Positions 35,940-44,502 of a DNA stretch of 64,000 nucleotides are shown here, one piece after another. Origin of the DNA: Rhodosalinus sp041365695 (GTDB lineage: Bacteria; Pseudomonadota; Alphaproteobacteria; Rhodobacterales; Rhodobacteraceae); the NCBI RefSeq assembly GCF_041365695.1, contig NZ_JBGFSJ010000004.1, positions 186,001-250,000 on the forward strand. Reading direction: 5' to 3'. Position numbers and translations under genes: made by a program. The notes below the pieces were generated by a model, which was not told the origin of the DNA, searched no databases, and saw only the letters and a program-made list of their open reading frames with translations. The number at the start of each line of letters is the position of its first letter. Positions within the stretch are counted from its first letter, which is position 1.

Positions 35940-36941
35940 ATGGTGGACTGTAAACCACAGATGGATAGCACATTCGAACGCCTCGCCGTGGCGATCGACA
36001 AGTCGTCGTCGGTGTCCGTCTCGGTCCAATTGCGCGGTGCCTTGGAATACGGCATCGCCTCGGGCGACATACCGCCCGGCACGCGCCTGCCCTCGGTCAG
36101 GCGGCTCGCAGGGCATCTGGGCATGTCGCCCGTCACGGTCGGCAACGTCTATTCCGCGCTGCGGGAGGCCGGACATGTCGAGGGGCGGGTCGGCACTGGC
36201 ACATTCGTCACCCACGGAGGGGTCTCGCACCAGCAGGCCCAGTCTCTGCGCGATGTCGAGCGCTGCATCGGCGAACTGGTGCGCCTGGGCCAGGAGGCCG
36301 GCCTCTCCCGGGCGGAACTCGCCTATCGCGTATCGACGGCGTCCTTTCGTCCGGGACATGTGCGTGTGCTGATGCTGGGTACGTTCCACGACGCGACCGC
36401 GGCCTATGCCGAGGACATCCAACCCTTCCTGCGCCCCGGTGACGAGATCCTCGCCCGCACCACCGAGCAGCTTGTCCGAGACCGCCCCGAGAGGATCGAT
36501 ATCGTCGTCACACCGCGCACCCTGCGCGTCGAGGCGCAGGCGCTTTTCCCCGGCATACCCGTCGTTGGCATCACGCTCATCCCGAAAGAAGCGACGCGCA
36601 TCGCGCTCGCGGCCATCGCACCGCAGGCACAGGTCGCGGTGGTATCCTATTTCCCGGAATTCCTGCCCGTGATGCGCGCCGGCGTCCTGCGCTTCGCGCC
36701 GCACGTCACCCGCGTGACCGGCGCCGTCAGCGACGACGACGACCTGCCGGGCCTGTTGTCGCGCGCCGACGTGATCGTCCACTCGACCGGCGCCGATAAC
36801 CTGCGGCAAGGCTTGCGCGCCGACCAGATGGCCATCGAATACCGCCACACCCCAGACAGCCACGCGATCGAGACCGACCTGCTGCCGGCGATCGACGCCT
36901 GCCGCGGACGAACGCCAGACAAGGAGGAACACGCGCCTTGA
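35940..36941 (+). CDS. GntR-family transcriptional regulator
   Basis: 333 residues from MVDCKPQ, or 326 from the Met at 35961; neither start has a clear ribosome site. The winged helix (about 27-92) includes SVSVQLRGALEYGIASGDIPPGTRLPSVRRLAGHLGMSPVTVGNVYSAL. The C-terminal 220 residues do not look like UTRA or FadR-type sensors; they contain alternating beta-alpha units (VRVLMLG, IDIVVTP, PVVGITLIP, QVAVVSYFP) resembling a Rossmann- or periplasmic-binding-like fold. It is the first gene of the amide-pathway operon; its TGA overlaps the next start as TTGA. Confidence 0.82.
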   Translation: MVDCKPQMDSTFERLAVAIDKSSSVSVSVQLRGALEYGIASGDIPPGTRLPSVRRLAGHLGMSPVTVGNVYSALREAGHVEGRVGTGTFVTHGGVSHQQAQSLRDVERCIGELVRLGQEAGLSRAELAYRVSTASFRPGHVRVLMLGTFHDATAAYAEDIQPFLRPGDEILARTTEQLVRDRPERIDIVVTPRTLRVEAQALFPGIPVVGITLIPKEATRIALAAIAPQAQVAVVSYFPEFLPVMRAGVLRFAPHVTRVTGAVSDDDDLPGLLSRADVIVHSTGADNLRQGLRADQMAIEYRHTPDSHAIETDLLPAIDACRGRTPDKEEHAP

Positions 36942-37639
36942 AGATTTCCGAAAGCAACTGGTTCGAGGTCGAGAAATACCTCGAAACGGACGACCGCTGC
37001 GTCCTGCCGCTGGGTTCGACTGAACAGCATGCCTACCTGTCTCTCTCGGTCGACTCGATCCTGTCGGAAAAGGTCGCGGCCGACGCGGCCGAGCCGCTGG
37101 GCGTACCGGTCTTTCCCGCGGTGGCCTACGGTCTTACGCCGTACTTCATGGCCTACCCCGGCAGCGTGTCCCTGAAGCTCGCGACCTACGCGGCGCTTCT
37201 GCGCGATATCCTCGACAGCCTTTACGCCACCGGGTTCAGGCGCGTCCTGATCGTCAACGGACATGGCGGCAACAGCCCGGTCCAGCCCGTGACGATGGAA
37301 TGGATGGAAGCGCATGACAGCGCCCGCTGCCGCTTCCACGACTGGTGGCGCGCGCCCCGGACATGGGCCTGCGTGCAGGAGATCGACCCGGTCGCCAGCC
37401 ACGCCTCGTGGATGGAAAACTTCCCCTGGACCCGCCTGCCCGGCCGTGACCTTCCGACGGAACAGAAGCCGTTCGTGCCGTTCGAAAAACTGCGCGACCG
37501 CAATGCAGCGGGTGTCCGCGAACTGATCGGCGACGGCAATTACGGTGGCGTCTACCAGAAGCCCGACGCCGAGACCGACCGTCTCTGGTCCATCGCCGTG
37601 GAGGAAACGCGCGCCCAGCTGGAAGGCGACTGGGCATGA
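36938..37639 (+). CDS. Creatininase-family amidohydrolase
   Basis: 233 residues. Metal-ligand pattern matches the family: Glu29, His31 and Asp39 in PLGSTEQHAYLSLSVD, and His109 in IVNGHGGN. Creatininase and relatives open cyclic amides (creatinine, mycofactocin- or F420-type precursors). The TTG start at 36938 is supported by AAGGAGG ten bases upstream and by the 4-bp overlap with the GntR stop. A creatinine pathway would need creatinase or sarcosine oxidase, which are absent, so another cyclic or simple amide is likely. Confidence 0.87.
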   Translation: MKISESNWFEVEKYLETDDRCVLPLGSTEQHAYLSLSVDSILSEKVAADAAEPLGVPVFPAVAYGLTPYFMAYPGSVSLKLATYAALLRDILDSLYATGFRRVLIVNGHGGNSPVQPVTMEWMEAHDSARCRFHDWWRAPRTWACVQEIDPVASHASWMENFPWTRLPGRDLPTEQKPFVPFEKLRDRNAAGVRELIGDGNYGGVYQKPDAETDRLWSIAVEETRAQLEGDWA

Positions 37640-38652
37640 GCGAGCCGATCCTGATCTGGGGCGCCGGCGCCATCGGCGGAATTCTGGGCGCCTATCTCGC
37701 CCGAGCGGGCCATGACGTACGCATGGTGGACATCGTCGAGGATCACGTCCGCGCCATGCGCGAGGACGGGCTGGTCATCGAGGGCCCGGTCGAGGCATTC
37801 ACGCAGAAGCTGCCCGCAAGCACGCCCGCCGAACTGAAAGGCCGGTTCCAGCGCATCATCCTCGCGGTCAAGGCGCATCATACCGAGGCGGCGCTCGACA
37901 TGCTCGTGCCGCATCTCGCACCGGGGGGCTTCGTCGTCTCGGCGCAGAACGGGCTGAACGAGATCGCCATCGCCAACCGCATCGGTACGCAGAACACTGT
38001 CGGCTGCTTCGTGAACTACGGCGCCGACTGGCTGGAACCTGGCCGCATCCTGTATGGCAACCGGGCCGCCGTCGCGGTGGGGGAGCTGGACGGCCGCAAC
38101 ATCGACCGGACGCGCGAAATTCACGCCCTGCTTCGTATCGTGGAACCCAACGCGGTTCTGACCGACAATATCTGGGGTTACCTCTGGGGCAAGCTTGGCT
38201 ACGGCGCGCTGTTGTTCGCGACCGCGTTGACGCCGCTTTCGATGTCGGACGCAATGGCACGCCCCGAGCATCGCGCCGTATACCAGGCGCTGGGTCACGA
38301 GGTCATGCGCCTTGCCGCGGCGCAGGGCATCGAGCCGCTCGGGTTCAACGGTTTCGACCCCGAAGCCTTCCGCATCGCCGATACCGCACGGATGGCGGCA
38401 TCGCTGGATGCGATGGTCGAACACAACCGCCACACGGCCAAGACCCATTCCGGCATCTGGCGCGACCTCGCCGTGCGCAAGCGGCGCACCGAGGTCGACG
38501 CACAGGTCGGCCTGCTGGTCGATCTCGGCCGCGAGCACGGGGTCGAGACCCCCACGCTGGCGCGCATGGTCCAGCTGATCCACGACATCGAGGAAGGGCG
38601 CCGCGAACAGTCGCCGGACCTCGTCAGCGAGATGGTGCCGCTATGCAGTTGA
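37636..38652 (+). CDS. Ketopantoate reductase-like (ApbA/PanE family) oxidoreductase
   Basis: 338 residues. An N-terminal Rossmann domain with GAGAIGG (residues 9-15) binds NADPH; the lysine in ILAVKAHHT (about 78) and the C-terminal helical domain with WGKLGYGALLFATALTPLSM follow the PanE plan. A canonical PanE reduces 2-dehydropantoate, but operon context without panB/panC suggests reduction or oxidation of another 2-oxo/2-hydroxy acid. It overlaps the creatininase-family gene by 4 bp and the SDR by 10 bp. Confidence 0.87.
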   Translation: MSEPILIWGAGAIGGILGAYLARAGHDVRMVDIVEDHVRAMREDGLVIEGPVEAFTQKLPASTPAELKGRFQRIILAVKAHHTEAALDMLVPHLAPGGFVVSAQNGLNEIAIANRIGTQNTVGCFVNYGADWLEPGRILYGNRAAVAVGELDGRNIDRTREIHALLRIVEPNAVLTDNIWGYLWGKLGYGALLFATALTPLSMSDAMARPEHRAVYQALGHEVMRLAAAQGIEPLGFNGFDPEAFRIADTARMAASLDAMVEHNRHTAKTHSGIWRDLAVRKRRTEVDAQVGLLVDLGREHGVETPTLARMVQLIHDIEEGRREQSPDLVSEMVPLCS

Positions 38653-39392
38653 GCCTCGAGGGCCGGGTCTTCGCCGTCACCGGCGCCGCGCAGGGTATCG
38701 GCGCCGCCATCGTCGCTTCGCTGGCCGATGCCGGCGCGACCGTCGCCGCCATCGATATCGACGAGGACGGCATGGCGAGCCTGGCACATCGCGCCACGAC
38801 CCATGCCGCCGATCTGGGCAGCCGCGACGGCGCGCGCAGCGCGATCGCGGATGTCGAGGCGCTGCATGGCCGCCTTGATGGCCTTGTGACGGCCGCCGGC
38901 GGTGTGCGCGGCCAGGCCGGCCGTCCGATCGAGGAGATTTCCGAAGCCGACTGGCGCGCGATCTTCGCCGCCAATGTCGATGCCGCGATGTGGTGCGCGC
39001 AGGCCGCCGCACCCGGCATGAAGGCACGCGGCTGGGGCCGGGTCGTGACCATCTCCTCGGGTGCGGGGCTGCGGCCAAGCCTGACGGGGATCCAGGCTTA
39101 CGCCTCGGCCAAGCACGCGCTTGTGGGACTGACCCGCCAGTTGGCGCTGGAACTGGGCCCGCATGGCGTCACGGTGAACTCCGTCGCTCCCGGCTTCATC
39201 CTGTCGAACCCTTCCACCGAGCGCCAATGGGACGCGTTCGGCCCAGAGCGACAGAAACAGATCGTTCAGGGCATCCACATGCGCCGTCTCGGACGGGCCG
39301 AGGACATCGCCAACGCCGTCGTCTTCCTGGCCTCGGATCGGGCGGAATGGATCACCGGGCAGATTCTCCCGGTCGACGGAGGACATGCATGA
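38643..39392 (+). CDS. Short-chain dehydrogenase/reductase (SDR)
   Basis: 249 residues, classical SDR. The NAD(P) motif is TGAAQGIG (13-20), the active-site Ser is in ISSGAG (about 139) with Tyr153 and Lys157 (YASAKHAL), and the C-terminus ends ITGQILPVDGGHA as in FabG-like enzymes. Asp38-Asp40 after the second strand (AIDID) favours NAD. It overlaps the previous gene by 10 bp and the next by 4 bp. Substrate unknown; it may oxidise an alcohol produced in the pathway. Confidence 0.9.
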   Translation: MQLSLEGRVFAVTGAAQGIGAAIVASLADAGATVAAIDIDEDGMASLAHRATTHAADLGSRDGARSAIADVEALHGRLDGLVTAAGGVRGQAGRPIEEISEADWRAIFAANVDAAMWCAQAAAPGMKARGWGRVVTISSGAGLRPSLTGIQAYASAKHALVGLTRQLALELGPHGVTVNSVAPGFILSNPSTERQWDAFGPERQKQIVQGIHMRRLGRAEDIANAVVFLASDRAEWITGQILPVDGGHA

Positions 39393-40288
39393 GCGAACCG
39401 CATGGCTGGGACGAGACCACCTGGCGCGGGCTGGTGAACCAGGTCCGTGCGGGCCGCAACCTCAGGCCAGACACATGGCCCGGGGGCGCGCGCTGCGCCG
39501 TGGCGCTGTCCTTCGACAGCGATCACGAAACCAACGAGCTGCGTGACGGCGGCCAGTCGCCCGCGCGCCTGTCATGGGGCGAATTCGGCAGCCGGCGCGG
39601 ACTCCCGCGCATCCGCGCCGCTCTCGACCGGCACGGCTTCAAGGCCAGCTTCTTCGTCCCGGCCGTCTCGGCGCTGCTGCACCCCGACGAACAGCGTGAC
39701 CTGGCGCAGGACGGCCACGAGATCGGACTGCATGGCTGGATTCACGAGGTGAACTCGCGCCTCGACCACGCGACAGAGCGCGACCTGATGTTCCGCGCGG
39801 CCGACACGCTGGAGCGGCTCGCCGGGACGCGGCCGGTCGGCATGCGCACGCCATCGTGGGATTACAGCCCCAACACGCTCGCCATCGCGCGCGAACTCGG
39901 GCTTGCCTACGACAGCTCGCTGTTCGCGGACGACGATCCCTACGAGATCGTGGCCGATGGCGAACCCACCGGGATCGTCGAGCTGCCGGTCGAATGGATC
40001 CGCGACGACGCCGTCTACTTCACGATGAACCGCTTTGGCGCGCAACGCCCCTACACCCCGCCCGAAGCCGTGCTGGACATCTTCACGCGAGAGTTCGAGG
40101 GCGCCTACGCCGATGGCGGGCTTTTCCTGCTGACCATGCACCCGCATGTGATCGGCTACCGCAGCCGGATGTTCATTCTCGAAACGCTTCTCGAACGCAT
40201 TGCCGACAGGGGCGATTGCTGGGTCGCCACCCATGCCGACATCGCGCGCCACTGCGCCGCTGCGGCCGGACTGAAAGGACAGACATGA
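39389..40288 (+). CDS. Polysaccharide deacetylase-fold hydrolase (PgdA/PuuE type)
   Basis: 299 residues, carbohydrate esterase 4 (NodB) fold. The metal site is Asp43/Asp45 (SFDSDHE) with His115 and His119 in GLHGWIHE; MRTPSWDYSPNTL and a late TMHPHVIGYRSRM follow. This pattern (no signal peptide, DSDHE, GLHGWIHE) resembles allantoinase PuuE and PgdA-like proteins, some of which hydrolyse cyclic imides, rather than cell-wall deacetylases. It overlaps both neighbours as ATGA. The likely role is opening a cyclic amide or imide ring. Confidence 0.85.
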   Translation: MSEPHGWDETTWRGLVNQVRAGRNLRPDTWPGGARCAVALSFDSDHETNELRDGGQSPARLSWGEFGSRRGLPRIRAALDRHGFKASFFVPAVSALLHPDEQRDLAQDGHEIGLHGWIHEVNSRLDHATERDLMFRAADTLERLAGTRPVGMRTPSWDYSPNTLAIARELGLAYDSSLFADDDPYEIVADGEPTGIVELPVEWIRDDAVYFTMNRFGAQRPYTPPEAVLDIFTREFEGAYADGGLFLLTMHPHVIGYRSRMFILETLLERIADRGDCWVATHADIARHCAAAAGLKGQT

Positions 40289-41211
40289 CTTACGCCCTTG
40301 CCATTCACGGTGGCGCCGGAACCATCCTGAAATCGAAGATCACCCCTGAACTGGAGCGTGCGTATCACGCGGGCCTCGCCCGCGCTCTCGAAGCTGGCGA
40401 GGCAATCCTGAAAGACGGCGGCCCCGCCCTTGATGCGGTCACGGCAGCGGTCTGCGCGCTCGAGAACGAGCCCCTGTTCAACGCCGGACGTGGCGCCGTC
40501 TTCAACGCCGATGGCAAGCAGGAGATGGACGCCGCCGTGATGGACGGCGCAACGCGCCGCGCCGGCGCCGTTGCCGGCATTTTCGGACCCCGCAACCCCG
40601 TCCGCGCGGCGCGCGCCATCATGGAGCGCACCGATCACGTCATGCTGATCGGCGAGAATGCGCTCCGGATCGCCAGTGATGCGGGTCTGCCATTCGAGGA
40701 CGAGAGCTATTTCTTCACGCAAGCGCGTTGGGACGCGCTTCAGGAAACGCTCGAGATGCGTGAAGAAGGCGCGGAGAACGATGACCCCGCACGACGCCAC
40801 GGCACGGTCGGCGCCGTCGCCTGCGACGCGTCGGGCCATGTCGCGGCAGCCACCTCCACGGGCGGCATGACCGCGAAGGCCCCGGGCCGCGTCGGGGACA
40901 CGCCCCTGATCGGGTCCGGCACATTTGCCGACGACGCGACATGCGCCGTGTCCGCAACCGGGCATGGCGAGGTCTTCATCCGCTGGAATGCCGCCGCCGA
41001 GATCAGCGCGCGCATGCGCCATCTCGACGAACCGATCGAAACCGCGGCCGAGCATGTCGTGATGCAGGATCTCGCCCAGAATGACGGGTCCGGCGGCCTG
41101 ATCGCCGTGGACGCGGCGGGCCGCATCGCCATGCCCTTCAACTGTGAAGGCATGTATCGCGGCATGGTCAGAAGCGGCGAACCACGGAAGACGCTCATCT
41201 ACCGCGCATAG
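40285..41211 (+). CDS. Isoaspartyl peptidase / L-asparaginase (Ntn hydrolase)
   Basis: 308 residues, type 2 asparaginase fold. It is made as a precursor that self-cleaves before the nucleophile Thr174 (HGTVGAVA); substrate-site blocks STGGMTAKAPGRVGDTPLIGSGTFADD and the N-terminal AIHGGAGTI are intact. The enzyme hydrolyses beta-aspartyl dipeptides, which arise from deamidated or isomerised protein, and asparagine. It is the last gene of the operon, overlapping the deacetylase-fold gene by 4 bp. A related enzyme, aspartylglucosaminidase, shares the fold. Confidence 0.92.
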   Translation: MTYALAIHGGAGTILKSKITPELERAYHAGLARALEAGEAILKDGGPALDAVTAAVCALENEPLFNAGRGAVFNADGKQEMDAAVMDGATRRAGAVAGIFGPRNPVRAARAIMERTDHVMLIGENALRIASDAGLPFEDESYFFTQARWDALQETLEMREEGAENDDPARRHGTVGAVACDASGHVAAATSTGGMTAKAPGRVGDTPLIGSGTFADDATCAVSATGHGEVFIRWNAAAEISARMRHLDEPIETAAEHVVMQDLAQNDGSGGLIAVDAAGRIAMPFNCEGMYRGMVRSGEPRKTLIYRA

Positions 41212-41606
41212 CGACGCCACCCGCGCGCAGGACGATTCACGAAGACGCGCGGCAGGGCGCCGTGCCGTTTTCGCTCCGCCCGCGCGTTGATGGTGTGACC
41301 GCCCCTCGTCGTCATCGTACGGCGCGGCACGGGCTGTTCCGCAAGAAGTGCACGTTTCTCGGCATTCGAGAGATGGTTGCGGGCCCGGATCACCTCCATG
41401 ACCTCCTCGTCCGCCGCGTCTGCCGCGTCGATCTCGTCTTGCTTGGTGAAGGCGTATTTCGACGGGTCTTTCGGGGCGTGCCGGCAGAAGCGGTTCTTGC
41501 CGTGGCTTTCCCGTGGGACTTCGGAAGCCGTGCCGTCCAGGCGAAGAAGGCTTTCTGCTGCTCCTCGGCGATCAGGCTGAGGCCCGCGCGGGCGCGATGT
41601 ATCCCA
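41199..41606 (-). pseudogene. Open frame without clear start beside tRNA-Gln, possible relic of a mobile element
   Basis: The frame is open from 41606 to a stop at 41199 and has protein-like stretches (KDPSKYAFTKQDEIDAADAAD, then EEVMEVIRARNHLSNAEKRAL), but its first ATG is at 41399. A competing frame upstream carries AEEQQKAFFAWTARLPKSHGK. I do not recognise the family. It overlaps the end of the isoaspartyl peptidase gene and starts within the repeats at 41597-41640. The tail (RHGALPRVFVNRPARGWRRY) is basic. Confidence 0.3.
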
Positions 41607-41640
41607 TCATGTATCCCACCCGGAGCGGACTGGGATACAC
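41597..41640. repeat. Short direct and inverted repeats next to tRNA-Gln, integrase arm-site-like
   Basis: ATGTATCCCA occurs at 41597-41606 and again 12 bp later at 41609-41618; its core appears inverted as TGGGATAC at 41631-41638. The block lies 64 bp beyond the tRNA 3' end. Clustered 8-10 bp repeats of this kind flank tyrosine-integrase attachment sites, which commonly use tRNA 3' ends. No second att copy or intact integrase was found. Confidence 0.4.
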
Positions 41641-41703
41641 TGGTTTCCGCGTTACACGCGGAAGCCCAATCTTCCTGGGCTTTCTGGTGATTTCCGGACG
41701 TCA

Positions 41704-41778
41704 TGGCTGGGGTGGTAGGATTCGAACCTACGGTACACGGTACCAAAAACCGCTGCCTTACCACTTGGCTACACCCCA
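41704..41778 (-). tRNA. tRNA-Gln (anticodon TTG)
   Basis: 75 nt including an encoded CCA. The acceptor arms TGGGGTG and CACCCCA pair; the D-arm region GTAGCCAAGTGGTAAGGC, the anticodon stem-loop GCGGT-TTTTGGT-ACCGT (TTG, with one G-T closing pair) and the T-arm AGGTTCGAATCCT are all present. It is read opposite to the isoaspartyl peptidase operon and lies 67 bp downstream of the MscS gene's stop. Confidence 0.97.
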
Positions 41779-41845
41779 GCGGTGGGGCGCTAGTTACTCC
41801 CGGCGCCGGCGCGACGCAAGCCCTCGCTGCGGGAAAATGGCCTCC

Positions 41846-43183
41846 TCATTCGCGGGCGGCATCGCCGCTCAGAAGGTTTTGCGCCCCGGCGTCGGACCGT
41901 TCTTCCCGGACGATCTGGTCGAGGGCCTGTTCGTCGTAGGCGGCCACGTCCTGCGGCTCCCGCAAGCTGTGACCGGCGGCGGGGACCGCGCCGCGCGGCG
42001 CGGTCGCGTTCGCGTCGGGCGGGGCGACGCGCATGACGCGGTATGTGGGTTCCGGCATTTCGATGCCCGCCTCCGCGAACGCTGCCATGACGAGGCGGAT
42101 CGCCTCCCCGCGCGCGGGATAGAAGCTGCTCTCCCGCTGCGAGATCCACGCCGTGAGCCGCAGGGCCACGGAACTGTCACCCGCCTCGTGGACCCATACG
42201 CTCGCCGCCGGCCGATCCAGAACGAAGGGCAACGCTTGCAGCGTCCCGGCGGCGATTCGCTGCGCTTCGGCCAGGTCGGTGTCCGGCGCGACGCCGAGAT
42301 CGAACACGATCCGGGTGGCGTCGTTGCGCGTGTAGTTCACGAGCCTGCTCTTGAAGACGGTCGCGTTCGGGATTCGGACGTGATTGCCGTCATGGGACAG
42401 AAGGATCGTGGCGCGGCTCGTCAGGCGGACCACCTTGCCGACATCACCCTCGATCTCGACCGTGTCGTCGGGGTCGAAGGGCTGACGGATCGAGAGCATG
42501 ATCGACGCGATGAAGTTTTCCACCGTGTCCCGGACCGCGAAGCCGACGGCAAGGCCGATGAGGCCGGCCGCCCCGAGGATCGTGCCGAGAAGCGCCGTGG
42601 CGCCCAGGATGTCGAGCCCGGCGACGAGCCCGGCGAGCACGAATCCCAGCCGCACGAGCTGGCGGTAGATATCCGCAATGAAACCGTTCGGCGCGAGGCG
42701 TCGCCACGGTCCGCGCCAGCGCGTGATCAGCCAGCCGATGGCGGCGACGGCGACGAAAACGGCCGCCGCGACCGAGAGAAGCGGCAAGGTGGAGACCACC
42801 TGCCGCCAACGCGCGCGCAGGCGCTCCATCGCGGGATCGAGGCGTTCGGCGACCGCGGTGGTCTCGGCGACCTGATTGCGCACGGTGATCACCTCGGAAA
42901 GGCGGTTGGCGATCTCGTCGAGCTGCGCGATCGCCGCGCCGTCGACGGCAGTTCCCCGGAAAGTGACGATGCCCTCTCTCACCGTCACCGTGACGTCGTC
43001 GTACCCGTCGAGCTCGGACAGGATGCCGCGCAGGCGCGTGGCGATGGCGGCGTCCGTCGCGGCGTCGTTCTCGAGCTGGATCGCGGGGCCGGTCGCGGGC
43101 GCGGGCGTCTGCTGCGCGAAGGCCGCGGCAGGTGCGATTGCGCCCAGAACGAGCGCGAGGAAGAGGGGCGCGAGGCGCGACAT
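41846..43183 (-). CDS. MscS-family mechanosensitive channel with N-terminal BON domain
   Basis: 445 residues. A signal peptide (MSRLAPLFLALVLGAIAPAAAFAQ) is followed by a BON domain (about 45-110: AATDAAIATRLRGILSELDGYDDVTVTVREGIVTFRGTA), which binds phospholipid or outer-membrane ligands in other proteins. Three membrane helices (about 138-215) lead to the MscS pore helix with GAAGLIGLAVGFAVRDTVENFIAS, then the beta and C-terminal vestibule domains. The channel opens on membrane tension to release solutes. The C-terminus is acidic. It is divergent from potA. Confidence 0.87.
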   Translation of the reverse strand: MSRLAPLFLALVLGAIAPAAAFAQQTPAPATGPAIQLENDAATDAAIATRLRGILSELDGYDDVTVTVREGIVTFRGTAVDGAAIAQLDEIANRLSEVITVRNQVAETTAVAERLDPAMERLRARWRQVVSTLPLLSVAAAVFVAVAAIGWLITRWRGPWRRLAPNGFIADIYRQLVRLGFVLAGLVAGLDILGATALLGTILGAAGLIGLAVGFAVRDTVENFIASIMLSIRQPFDPDDTVEIEGDVGKVVRLTSRATILLSHDGNHVRIPNATVFKSRLVNYTRNDATRIVFDLGVAPDTDLAEAQRIAAGTLQALPFVLDRPAASVWVHEAGDSSVALRLTAWISQRESSFYPARGEAIRLVMAAFAEAGIEMPEPTYRVMRVAPPDANATAPRGAVPAAGHSLREPQDVAAYDEQALDQIVREERSDAGAQNLLSGDAARE

Positions 43184-43424
43184 GCGGCGGCTCCGTCGGC
43201 GGCGGTCTCCGCTCACACTACAGCGCCACGTCGCCCGGGCAAGCCGTGGCGCGCCGCCACCAGGACCGCCCCGGGGGCTGGGAAAGCCGCCGCCCGTCCG
43301 CGGCCCATGCGGAAGCTGGAGCAAGACCGCGTCGTGGCGCGGGCCGCCGGCAAGTTGCCCTTGCCATGCTGTCGGGCGGATGATCTTCTCGAAAGGTGCG
43401 GGCGAGGCGGCGGATCGGGCGACG

Positions 43425-44498
43425 ATGATCGAAATCGATGGAGTCACGAAGATTTTCGGCACTGGAAGCACCGCCTTCCGCGCGCTCGACGAGGTCTCCG
43501 TCACGATCCGCGAAAACGAATTCTTCACGCTTCTCGGCCCGTCGGGCTGCGGCAAGACCACGCTTCTGCGGCTGATCGCGGGCTTCGAATACCCGACCGA
43601 GGGGCGCATCACCCTCGACGGCGGCGACCTGCTCGACAACCCGCCGCACCGGCGCCCGGTGAACACCGTCTTCCAGTCCTACGCGCTGTTCCCGCACATG
43701 ACGGTGGCCGAGAATATCGGCTTCGGGCTGGAGATGCTGGGCAAGCCGCGGCAGGAGGTGCGGCGCACGGTGGACGAGATGCTCGAGCTCGTGCGCATGA
43801 CGGAGATGGCCGGGCGGCGCACGAGCCAGATCTCGGGCGGGCAGCAGCAGCGCGTGGCGCTGGCCCGCGCGCTCGCGCCGCGCCCCAAGGTGCTGTTGCT
43901 GGACGAACCGCTTTCGGCGCTCGATTTCAAGCTGCGCAAGGACATGCAGCTCGAGCTCAAGCGGCTTCAGTCGGAGACGGGGATCACCTTCGTCTTCGTC
44001 ACCCACGACCAGGCCGAGGCGCTGACCATGTCCGACCGAATCGCGGTGATGAACGAGGGCTCGATCCGCCAGATCGGCGGCCCGCGCGACATCTACGATC
44101 ACCCGGCGGAAAGGTTCGTGGCCGACTTCATCGGCGACACCAACTTCCTCGAGGCCGAGCTGCTGGACGTTTCGGACGGGCGGGCGCGGATCCGGCTGCC
44201 ATCCGGCACCGAGACCGAGGCCCGGACAGCGGAGGGCGGCGCCGCGTCGGGGCACGTCACGCTCGCGGTGCGGCCCGAGCACGCCCAGCTTTCCCCGCCC
44301 GACGAGGCGCTTCTGCCCGGCCGGCTGGCCGAGGTGGTCTATTTCGGCACCGACACGCACTTCCACGTCGATCTCGATGCCGGCGGACGCTTCGTCGTGC
44401 GCCAGCAGAACCAGCCCGACGCGGCCCAGCCGCGGCAGGCCGGCGACCCGGTGGGCATCACCTTCGCCGCCGGTGTCGGCCAGGTCCTGAGGGACTGA
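43425..44498 (+). CDS. Spermidine/putrescine-type ABC transporter ATPase (PotA-like)
   Basis: 357 residues from MIEIDGVTK; a longer start at 43380 (372 residues) is also open. Walker A GPSGCGKTTLLR, Q-loop FQSYALFPHMTVAENI, signature ISGGQQQRVALARALAP, Walker B LLLDEPLSALDFKLR, H-loop VTHDQAEALTMSD, then the TOBE regulatory domain (about 285-357, VTLAVRPEHAQL). The NTVFQSYALFPHMTV and SALDFKLRKDMQLELK pattern is PotA-like. It heads potABCD; the next start is 4 bp away. Confidence 0.9.
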   Translation: MIEIDGVTKIFGTGSTAFRALDEVSVTIRENEFFTLLGPSGCGKTTLLRLIAGFEYPTEGRITLDGGDLLDNPPHRRPVNTVFQSYALFPHMTVAENIGFGLEMLGKPRQEVRRTVDEMLELVRMTEMAGRRTSQISGGQQQRVALARALAPRPKVLLLDEPLSALDFKLRKDMQLELKRLQSETGITFVFVTHDQAEALTMSDRIAVMNEGSIRQIGGPRDIYDHPAERFVADFIGDTNFLEAELLDVSDGRARIRLPSGTETEARTAEGGAASGHVTLAVRPEHAQLSPPDEALLPGRLAEVVYFGTDTHFHVDLDAGGRFVVRQQNQPDAAQPRQAGDPVGITFAAGVGQVLRD

Positions 44499-44502
44499 AC
44501 GG

